From the NCBI GenBank assembly GCA_964480825.1, contig CAYZRJ010000008.1, positions 1 to 19,654 on the forward strand: 19,654 bases of DNA. Direction: 5' to 3'. Below are positions 1 through 4,719 of the stretch, one piece after another. The position numbers were made by a program, and so were the translations under genes. Source of the DNA: CAYZRJ01 sp964480825 (lineage in GTDB: Bacteria > Patescibacteriota > WWE3 > UBA101185 > UBA10185). Every line of letters starts with the position of its first letter. Position 1 is the first letter of the stretch. The notes below the pieces were generated by a model that saw nothing but the letters and a program-made list of their open reading frames with translations, was not told the origin of the DNA and ran no database searches.

Positions 1-243
1 GTTATGAACACCGCAAAGGACGATCAATTTGTTGTTAAGATTCATGCGTTGGTGCACGGAAAAGAATATTTTTCTGAAGAAGTTGGTTACACCCTTGAGC
101 ATGCAATGATTGATTCTGTGGCCGACATTGAGCGTAAATTACAAAAAGATAAGGTCATTTCAACAGAAGAAGAGTGGAAACAGGCGCGAGAAGCCAAACA
201 TTTTGATCCTGAGATTGCATTTCAAGAAGAAATAAATCAATAA
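1..243 (+). CDS. Ribosome hibernation promoting factor (HPF/RaiA family), 3' part only
   Basis: The frame is open at the left edge of the window, so the gene begins outside it and an internal ATG at 4 is probably not the real start. The visible 80 residues match the second half of the S30AE/HPF fold: a beta-strand with the VHGKEYFSEE segment, then a long helix AMIDSVADIERKLQKDK that corresponds to the family's AIDxxxDKLxRQLxKxK helix. HPF proteins bind the 30S decoding region and silence or dimerise ribosomes in slow growth. The conserved helix is recognisable by eye, but the N-terminal strand and helix that would settle it are missing. A tRNA gene follows 24 bases after the stop and may be co-transcribed; TAAAAT at 250-255 is a possible separate -10 for it. 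Confidence 0.6.
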   Translation, partial: VMNTAKDDQFVVKIHALVHGKEYFSEEVGYTLEHAMIDSVADIERKLQKDKVISTEEEWKQAREAKHFDPEIAFQEEINQ

Positions 244-267
244 ATCGTGTAAAATCTTTTTAGTTGG

Positions 268-342
268 GGGCGATTAGCTCAACGGCAGAGCGTTCGTCTT
301 ATACACGAATGGTTCCTGGTTCGAATCCAGGATCGCCCACCA
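268..342 (+). tRNA. tRNA-Ile with anticodon UAU, CCA encoded
   Basis: A complete cloverleaf can be folded. The acceptor stem is GGGCGAT (268-274) with ATCGCCC (332-338). The D stem is GCTC/GAGC with a 7-base loop, and the anticodon stem is TTCGT/ACGAA around the loop CTTATAC (298-304). The T stem is CCTGG/CCAGG with loop TTCGAAT. The discriminator is A339 and CCA (340-342) is in the DNA. With U33 and A37 in place the anticodon is TAT (300-302), which reads AUA isoleucine. Most bacteria read AUA with a CAU tRNA modified to lysidine by TilS, so this isoacceptor is less common. Confidence 0.9.
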
Positions 343-350
343 GATTACTT

Positions 351-412
351 GCTCGTACTCGAGCTTAGTAAGCTGGGGTGCAATAGCAAGCGAAGCGCAG
401 CGATTTGCCACC
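351..412 (+). repeat. Structured intergenic segment with consecutive hairpins after tRNA-Ile
   Basis: The space between the tRNA and the next promoter folds into several small inverted repeats: GCTCG-TACT-CGAGC (351-364), AGCTTA-G-TAAGCT (362-374), and a longer imperfect stem pairing GGTGCAA (377-383) with TTTGCCACC (404-412). The last one ends in CCACCA, echoing the 3' end of the tRNA. No open reading frame is convincing here. It could be a remnant of an insertion at the tRNA 3' end, a small structured RNA, or a genome repeat unit; the window contains only one copy. Confidence 0.4.
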
Positions 413-429
413 AAATTACCCTATAAACC

Positions 430-458
430 TTGACCAATGACTCATAGTATAGTATAAT
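430..458 (+). promoter_or_regulatory. Sigma-70 type promoter of the secreted PKD protein gene
   Basis: TTGACC (430-435) and TATAAT (453-458) are separated by exactly 17 bases. Transcription would start near 465, leaving a leader of about 29 bases that includes the Shine-Dalgarno GGAGG at 484-488. The motif ACCCTATAA (418-426) lies just upstream and recurs, in either orientation, near two other promoters of the window. Confidence 0.85.
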
Positions 459-493
459 TCACTTATCGTCAACTAAACCCCCCGGAGGTAAAA

Positions 494-1045
494 ATGAAGA
501 CGAAAATTGTTTTTTTGATCGTAGTTCTGCTGGCAGCGTTCGCTGTCCCGCCCGTGCAGGCCGCGCCCAACCAGGCACCGCAGTGCAACTTGCGAGCTGA
601 CGACGATACGCCAGCAGTGGGACAGATCGTGAAGCTCACCGTCGAGACCTCGGTCCTTACGACCGGTATGGTCTTCGACTACGACGACGGTACGGGGCTG
701 ATTGAAAGCAACAGCCACGTCTACACCGCTATCGGTGGCCACCACGTAATGGCCATGGGTAGAGTCGGTGAATTGGGAACTGTGAGGTGTCTATACTGGA
801 TTACTGTGGTACCCGCCGCAGAATCTACGCCAACAGCAGGAGGGGATCCAATTCAACCTTCTGCCGGTACCATCGTAATAGTGGGGGATGATAACAAAGT
901 TACTTTGAGCGGAGACTTTGGTACTCTTCGAGTTAACGGAAATTCGAACGAGATCATCACCATCAGCCCCGCCCAACAGAACCCCGAAGATTCGGCATGT
1001 TTAGGCCTTCGTGGTTTCTGGAAAGCGCTGTTCTGTAAGAATTAG
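494..1045 (+). CDS. Secreted protein with PKD-like and DUF3060-like segments, GC-rich
   Basis: This 183-residue protein starts with a classical signal peptide: MKTK, a hydrophobic run, then an AXA-type cleavage near VQAAP at residues 21-25. Residues 30-105 look like a PKD beta-sandwich, with FDYDDGTG and HVYTAIGGHHV in the place of the family's WDFGDG and HxYxxxGxY. Residues 125-158 have the GDDNKVTLSG and VNGNSNEI pattern of DUF3060-type beta repeats. Four cysteines remain in the mature part, and a DsbA-like protein is encoded in the same window. The ATG is fixed by GGAGG (484-488) five bases upstream. The gene has its own promoter and terminator. Base composition is very unlike its neighbours (43 of 60 bases are G or C in 541-600), suggesting recent acquisition or a different selection regime. 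It is probably an extracellular or surface protein; no enzymatic role can be read from it. Confidence 0.75.
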   Translation: MKTKIVFLIVVLLAAFAVPPVQAAPNQAPQCNLRADDDTPAVGQIVKLTVETSVLTTGMVFDYDDGTGLIESNSHVYTAIGGHHVMAMGRVGELGTVRCLYWITVVPAAESTPTAGGDPIQPSAGTIVIVGDDNKVTLSGDFGTLRVNGNSNEIITISPAQQNPEDSACLGLRGFWKALFCKN

Positions 1046-1070
1046 TTCGTAACAGGGCAAGCGCATCAAG

Positions 1071-1113
1071 CACCACACAAGTTTTTACAATTTGTGTGGT
1101 GTTATTTTTTATT
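1071..1113 (+). terminator. Intrinsic terminator of the secreted protein gene
   Basis: A perfect 10-base stem, CACCACACAA (1071-1080) with TTGTGTGGTG (1092-1101), encloses an 11-base loop and is followed by TTATTTTTTATT. Read from the opposite strand there is no T tract after the hairpin, so it serves only the plus-strand gene. Confidence 0.85.
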
Positions 1114-1148
1114 CAATTGTATCCGGAGGTATTTATATGTACTCATAC

Positions 1149-1167
1149 AACCGCGTACTCCGCGGTT
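1149..1167. repeat. Perfect GC-rich inverted repeat overlapping the recombinase stop codon
   Basis: AACCGCG (1149-1155) pairs with CGCGGTT (1161-1167) across the loop TACTC. It overlaps the last bases of the minus-strand recombinase gene. There is no T tract on that strand, so it is not a standard intrinsic terminator; it could be a weak terminator, a recombination site or an RNA stability element. Confidence 0.5.
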
Positions 1168-2041
1168 ATAATACGCCTAATTCGTTTTTCTCTTCGGTAG
1201 TGGTCTTTTCGATGTACTGTAAGTATCTTTCGGTTGTAGAAAGTCTTTTGTGGCCTGCAACTTTGGATACGGTAATTATGTTTACACCGGAAGCTAAGTG
1301 GTGAGCAACAAAAGTGTGTCTTAAATCGTTAACTTTTGCTTTTTCTACGCCGGCAAGTTTAAAATATCTGTTGATAGTAGATCTTATATTTCTAACTAAC
1401 AGCGGTTTGCCTGTTTTTGTAATGAATAGATGAATTGCTTTTTCGACTTTTGCCCTTTCTTCATTAATATACTTTTGAATCGCTTCAATAACGGCTCTGT
1501 TCAAAGGAACGTTTCTACTTTCTTTGGCGTTTCGTTTAGGAATGAACATGTTTCCGTTTTCGACGTTTGTGGTTAAGTCAGCCATTTTTATATCAGCAAG
1601 TTCAGAGATCGTAAGACCCGTTTGTAATAGGACCTCAATCATTCCGTAGCTTCTTAAATCATCCTTAGCAGCATCTCTTAAAGCGCGGTATTCAAGTTTA
1701 GATAAAATTCTTGGTGCTTTTATTTCTACTTTGGGGTGTTTTAAGAGTTCCGAAACGTTTTCTTTTATTGATCCGGTTTCAATTAAGAATCTGAAAAACG
1801 TTTTAGTAGCATTTGTTTTTCTTGAAATTGATTTGGGCGTGTAGTTGTCTTTGGCTAACTTAGCCATAAAACTTTCGATTTGTGGAAGTTGCACATCTGT
1901 AACCAGTTCAACACCTTCTTTGGCAAGGTGCTCTATTAATTGTTCGATGTCTTTTTTGTAGGCAACAACTGTAGAGCTAGATTTATTCTGGCTTTTTAAA
2001 CCATCTACAAAATTTTTATGAGCTACTTCAAGTTTAATCAT
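1166..2041 (-). CDS. Tyrosine recombinase/integrase (Xer-like) lacking catalytic Arg I
   Basis: This 291-residue protein has an N-terminal SAM-like core-binding domain (about 5-90) and a C-terminal catalytic domain (about 112-285) of the lambda integrase/XerCD family, which cuts and rejoins DNA through a 3'-phosphotyrosine. Visible active-site residues are Lys173 (in RNAKESRNVPL), Arg241 (in NDLRHTF), His264 (in AGHKRLSTT) and the nucleophile Tyr273 (in ERYLQY). The first catalytic arginine, normally in GLRxSEL, is replaced: the protein reads TGLTISEL with Thr144 encoded by ACG. The His of HxxR is Asn238, a milder and more common change. The start is uncertain: ATG at 2041 gives the family-like start MIKLEVAHKNF, while an in-frame TTG at 2086 would add 15 residues; neither has a Shine-Dalgarno. 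The promoter at 2101-2129 fits either. It may be a structural or strongly impaired recombinase. Confidence 0.85.
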   Translation of the reverse strand: MIKLEVAHKNFVDGLKSQNKSSSTVVAYKKDIEQLIEHLAKEGVELVTDVQLPQIESFMAKLAKDNYTPKSISRKTNATKTFFRFLIETGSIKENVSELLKHPKVEIKAPRILSKLEYRALRDAAKDDLRSYGMIEVLLQTGLTISELADIKMADLTTNVENGNMFIPKRNAKESRNVPLNRAVIEAIQKYINEERAKVEKAIHLFITKTGKPLLVRNIRSTINRYFKLAGVEKAKVNDLRHTFVAHHLASGVNIITVSKVAGHKRLSTTERYLQYIEKTTTEEKNELGVL

Positions 2042-2100
2042 ATTGTTGTTTATGGTTGATTGCGTTGTACTGTCGGGACAAACCAACCCATCTATAGGCC

Positions 2101-2129
2101 ATAATACCAGACCGAGAGTAGTATGTCAA
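2101..2129 (-). promoter_or_regulatory. Sigma-70 type promoter of the recombinase gene
   Basis: On the minus strand TTGACA (2129-2124) and TATTAT (2106-2101) are 17 bases apart, a near-consensus promoter. Transcription would begin around 2094-2092, about 50 bases before the preferred ATG at 2041. The leader opens almost immediately with an ATG (2091-2089) heading a 13-codon frame that stops 8 bases before the recombinase ATG. Confidence 0.8.
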
Positions 2130-2145
2130 ACGTTTAAGTACACGG

Positions 2146-2154
2146 TGGTACAAT
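2146..2154 (+). promoter_or_regulatory. Extended -10 promoter, likely leaderless transcript, FtsB-like gene
   Basis: TGG followed by TACAAT (2149-2154) forms an extended -10. Only six bases separate it from the ATG at 2161, so the transcript should begin at the start codon itself. No convincing -35 and no Shine-Dalgarno are present. The same TACAAT spacing is seen before trpS. Confidence 0.6.
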
Positions 2155-2160
2155 GTAGAC

Positions 2161-2550
2161 ATGAGATTAAAATACGTTGCTTTATCGATATTGCTTGTAA
2201 TAGCAGCCATAAACTTTACCAGAATAACTTTCGAAATCGTTAAAAGCAGTAAAAGATTAGATAACGTAAAGAGTGAGATATCCTTGTTAGGACAACAAAA
2301 AATAGACTTAGAAAAATCTATTGAATACAAAAAAAGCGACGATTTTATAGAAAAGACAGCCAGAAACGAGCTGAACTTGGCAAAATCGGGTGAAAGCGTT
2401 TACGTCATAGGTGGCCTGGTAAAAAATGACGCCAAGATCGCGGAAAACGGTTCCGGCGTACTTTCTGCAGTTTCTGTAAGCAGGAAAAAAACTAAAACTA
2501 TTGAGGAGCGTATTACTAACCTAAATCTCTGGATAAAATTCCTTTTTTGA
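2161..2550 (+). CDS. FtsB/DivIC-type septum formation initiator
   Basis: The 129-residue protein has the layout of the FtsB/DivIC family: a short N-terminus, one membrane segment (about residues 5-24), then a coiled coil (about 28-60, VKSSKRLDNVKSEISLLGQQ) and the family tail DFIEKTARNELNLAKSGESVYVI (about 60-82). These bitopic proteins form a complex with FtsL and FtsQ that activates septal peptidoglycan synthesis. About 45 further residues, partly basic, follow the conserved part and are not recognised. The gene stands alone between the divergent recombinase and the tRNA-fMet gene, with a promoter that predicts a leaderless mRNA. Its stop is TGA, showing that UGA is not recoded. The -35 of the next promoter overlaps this stop. 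Confidence 0.8.
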   Translation: MRLKYVALSILLVIAAINFTRITFEIVKSSKRLDNVKSEISLLGQQKIDLEKSIEYKKSDDFIEKTARNELNLAKSGESVYVIGGLVKNDAKIAENGSGVLSAVSVSRKKTKTIEERITNLNLWIKFLF

Positions 2551-2575
2551 CATCACTGTTGTATTCTGATAGCTT
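2547..2575 (+). promoter_or_regulatory. Probable promoter of tRNA-fMet
   Basis: A perfect TTGACA (2547-2552) is followed after 17 bases by TAGCTT (2570-2575), preceded by TGA as in extended -10 elements. The -10 is poor, but the position predicts a start about ten bases before the mature tRNA. Confidence 0.5.
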
Positions 2576-2591
2576 ATCAATGTAATCATAA

Positions 2592-2665
2592 CGCGGGGTA
2601 GAGGAACGGCACCTCGCCAGGCTCATAATCTGGAGGTCCCGGTTCGAATCCGGGCCCCGCAACCA
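2592..2665 (+). tRNA. Initiator tRNA-fMet (CAU), CCA encoded
   Basis: The acceptor stem CGCGGGG (2592-2598) faces CCCCGCA (2655-2661), leaving the C1-A72 mismatch that is the hallmark of bacterial initiator tRNA and is required for formylation. The D stem is GAGG/CCTC, the anticodon loop is CTCATAA with CAT at 2624-2626, the T arm is CCCGG-TTCGAAT-CCGGG, the discriminator is A2662 and CCA is 2663-2665. The anticodon stem is CCAGG/TCTGG, so of the three G-C pairs usual in initiators (29-41, 30-40, 31-39) only 30-40 is G-C; the others are A-U and G-U. Confidence 0.93.
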
Positions 2666-2668
2666 AGA

Positions 2669-3436
2669 TTACTCCATAACTCTGGTTACAAGCAGGTATT
2701 TAGATTCAAAGTATCCCCATAATTCGTAGGCTTCTACTGCGGTTGTTTTGCCGACTTTGTTCTCTAATTTTACCCAAACGTCATTATTTTGAGGTTCGAT
2801 AGGCATATACTCAACTTTTTGTGGTTCGCCGGAAGAGTTTATCTGAATCGTATAGGGTTCGGTTAACATTAAAATATAATCGTAAGGCCCAACATCAGGA
2901 ACAGTTCTTGGCTGTCTGCGTATAACTCCGGATAAAGTAATGGGTTTTGAATCTTTTGGCACTATGCTATCTATGTAATCTTTGTAGCCATCACACTTAT
3001 CGTAGTCATTTTTGTCAACAGCAGTAGCTTCAAAAACCAAAGCGTTGTATTTGAATTTATTTTTTTCAAAAGCTTTGTCTATTTTGTTTATCCAATTGGA
3101 GTTTAAGCCGCCTTTTATGGTCACGCACTTTCCTATAAAATCGGCAGTATTACCTGGATATTTTTCGATAAATACACTGCTTGTTTCGTAAGGCAATTTT
3201 TTCTCGTCGTAAGCGTTCAACCTAGTAAGTTGAAAACGTCCTTCTGCTATAAATCTATTTGTTTTAAGATCTTCGTCCAGATCCATTTCGCGTAAAATAC
3301 CTGTCGCCTCAAAATTTACGAGATAGTTCATTTTTGTTTGCCGGTTTGACGTGGGTAGTTTTTTGTAAACTGCGACGAGGAAAACTGTTAGCACGAGAAT
3401 AATAACAGCAATTACTAGAAGTTTGGATCTTATCAT
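2669..3436 (-). CDS. Membrane-anchored protein of unknown function
   Basis: I do not recognise this 255-residue protein. It has one N-terminal membrane segment (about residues 5-24) after a basic MIRSK start, so the remaining 230 residues are probably outside the cytoplasm. That part is rich in alternating beta pattern, with two stretches (about 42-125 and 165-255) that each begin with a GxL/GxI strand and could be small beta-barrels; this is inference from pattern only. Two cysteines (near 104 and 147) could pair. It ends three bases after tRNA-fMet on the other strand. The promoter TACAAT lies seven bases before the ATG, predicting a leaderless mRNA, inside a palindrome shared with the divergent tRNA gene. 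Confidence 0.7.
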   Translation of the reverse strand: MIRSKLLVIAVIILVLTVFLVAVYKKLPTSNRQTKMNYLVNFEATGILREMDLDEDLKTNRFIAEGRFQLTRLNAYDEKKLPYETSSVFIEKYPGNTADFIGKCVTIKGGLNSNWINKIDKAFEKNKFKYNALVFEATAVDKNDYDKCDGYKDYIDSIVPKDSKPITLSGVIRRQPRTVPDVGPYDYILMLTEPYTIQINSSGEPQKVEYMPIEPQNNDVWVKLENKVGKTTAVEAYELWGYFESKYLLVTRVME

Positions 3437-3443
3437 CGATTTT

Positions 3444-3470
3444 ATTGTACGTTATGGCATAATGTACAAT
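3444..3470. repeat. Near-perfect palindrome carrying two divergent -10 boxes
   Basis: ATTGTACGTTAT (3444-3455) and ATAATGTACAAT (3459-3470) are inverted repeats matching at 11 of 12 positions around a GGC centre. Each end supplies a TACAAT: one on the minus strand for the membrane protein, one on the plus strand about 26 bases before the tRNA. It may be an operator or simply a bidirectional promoter. Confidence 0.6.
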
Positions 3471-3473
3471 CAA
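3444..3473 (-). promoter_or_regulatory. Promoter of the membrane-anchored gene, leaderless geometry
   Basis: On the minus strand TTGATT (3473-3468) and TACAAT (3449-3444) are 18 bases apart. The -10 ends seven bases before the ATG at 3436, so transcription should start at or next to the start codon. No Shine-Dalgarno is present. Confidence 0.6.
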
Positions 3474-3496
3474 GGTGCAATGTTATTAAGGTTTAT

Positions 3497-3572
3497 GCCA
3501 ATATAGCTCAGTGGTTAGAGCGGGCGTTTCATAAGCGCTAGGTCGGTGGTTCAATTCCACCTATTGGCACCA
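3497..3572 (+). tRNA. tRNA with anticodon CAU, probably elongator Met
   Basis: The acceptor stem GCCAATA (3497-3503) pairs fully with TATTGGC (3562-3568). The D arm is GCTC-AGTGGTTA-GAGC. The anticodon stem is GGCGT/GCGCT with loop TTCATAA and CAT at 3530-3532. The T arm is GGTGG-TTCAATT-CCACC, the discriminator is A3569, and CCA is encoded. With a paired first base it is not an initiator. It could be elongator methionine or the lysidine-dependent Ile2; because a tRNA-Ile(UAU) exists nearby, methionine is favoured. Its D arm does resemble some Ile2 tRNAs. Confidence 0.85.
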
Positions 3573-3574
3573 AA

Positions 3575-3674
3575 NNNNNNNNNNNNNNNNNNNNNNNNNN
3601 NNNNNNNNNNNNNNNNNNNNNNNNNNNNNNNNNNNNNNNNNNNNNNNNNNNNNNNNNNNNNNNNNNNNNNNNNN
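3575..3674. other. Scaffold gap of 100 N
   Basis: Exactly 100 undetermined bases separate the tRNA from the trpS promoter. The round length indicates an assembler placeholder, so the true distance and any gene inside are unknown, and linkage across it rests on scaffolding. Confidence 0.98.
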
Positions 3675-3697
3675 CTTAGTGACTTGCCCGAACAAGG

Positions 3698-3703
3698 TAC
3701 AAT
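3698..3703 (+). promoter_or_regulatory. Minus-10 element of trpS, likely leaderless transcript
   Basis: TACAAT ends six bases before the trpS ATG at 3710, the same geometry as the FtsB-like gene. A -35 would fall in 3675-3681, next to the N gap, and only a weak TTAGTG is visible. No Shine-Dalgarno precedes the start. Confidence 0.55.
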
Positions 3704-3709
3704 AACTAT

Positions 3710-4714
3710 ATGAATAAACAAAAACGAATTCTTACCGGCGATAATGCCACAGGAAAATTACATTTAGGGCACTACGTCGGCTCATTAGAAAACAGAATCC
3801 GTCTGCAAAATGAGTACGATACGTTTATTATTTGCGCAGACCTTCACGCATTTGCTTACCCGAAATACGCTGAAAATCCGGATTTAGTCGCGCAATCAGT
3901 TTTAGATGTTACAACCGACAACTTAGCGGCGGGTTTGGACCCAAAGAAAGTTAAATTTTTTACCGAATCATCGATTCCGGAAATATATGAACTGTCAGCA
4001 ATACTTAGCATGATTGTTTCTCACGCTCGAGTTATGCGCAACCCGACTTTAAAAGAAGAAATAAAAGTTAAAAACATGGGCGAAAATTATTCACTTGGGT
4101 TTGTAAACTTTCCTGTGTTTCAGGTTGCAGATATTTTGTGTGTAAATGCAGATTTAGTTCCGGTGGGAGAAGATCAGGTTCCGCATTTGGAGTTAACACG
4201 CGAAATTGCCAAAAAATTTAATAAAACTTATGGCGATGTTTTTGTTGAACCGGAACCACTAATTGGCCGTATAAAACGTTTAGTTGGTATAGACGGCGGC
4301 GCAAAAATGACAAAATCGTTGGACAACACAATTTACCTCAGTGAATCCAAAGAAAACTTGCGTAAAAAAGTTAAATCTATGTATACGGACCCTAACCGAC
4401 TTAAACCGACAGATCCCGGTGTCGTCGAAGGAAATCCTGTGTTTTCTTATCACGACGCGTTTAACCCAAACTTAGAAGAAGTCGCGGATTTGAAAGCCCG
4501 TTATCTTGTAGGAAAAGTCGGTGACGTTGAAGTTAAAGATAAACTATTTAACGCTCTGGATGTTTTTTTAGAACCAATGCGCGAACGACGTGTGCAGTAC
4601 GAAAAATCTCCCGAATTAGTTTACGATATTTTGCGACACGGAATAAAAATAACCCGCGAAGAAGCTCAAAAGATTTTGGGCGAAGTTAAAGAAAAAATGA
4701 AGTTGTTAAAATAA
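3710..4714 (+). CDS. trpS: Tryptophan-tRNA ligase
   Basis: The enzyme charges tRNA-Trp with tryptophan using ATP. The 334-residue length is that of bacterial TrpRS. The class I signatures are present: TGKLHLGHY (residues 14-22, HIGH motif) and AKMTKS (198-203, KMSKS motif). Between them lies the typical QVADILCVNADLVPVGEDQ segment that helps bind tryptophan and the tRNA. The first residues read GDNATG where most TrpRS have a proline before TG, a minor change. The start codon is set by the -10 box six bases upstream and by the family N-terminus. It is the first gene of the operon that continues, after five bases, with ftsH. Confidence 0.96.
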   Translation: MNKQKRILTGDNATGKLHLGHYVGSLENRIRLQNEYDTFIICADLHAFAYPKYAENPDLVAQSVLDVTTDNLAAGLDPKKVKFFTESSIPEIYELSAILSMIVSHARVMRNPTLKEEIKVKNMGENYSLGFVNFPVFQVADILCVNADLVPVGEDQVPHLELTREIAKKFNKTYGDVFVEPEPLIGRIKRLVGIDGGAKMTKSLDNTIYLSESKENLRKKVKSMYTDPNRLKPTDPGVVEGNPVFSYHDAFNPNLEEVADLKARYLVGKVGDVEVKDKLFNALDVFLEPMRERRVQYEKSPELVYDILRHGIKITREEAQKILGEVKEKMKLLK

Positions 4715-4719
4715 TTATT

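Noticed and set aside
473..745. Minus-strand frame opposite the secreted protein gene
   Set aside because: It has no start signal and mirrors a gene with signal peptide, promoter and Shine-Dalgarno on the other strand.
1141..1180. Integron attC site near the recombinase
   Set aside because: The inverted repeat lacks the RYYYAAC and GTTRRRY boxes in the right arrangement and no cassette array follows.
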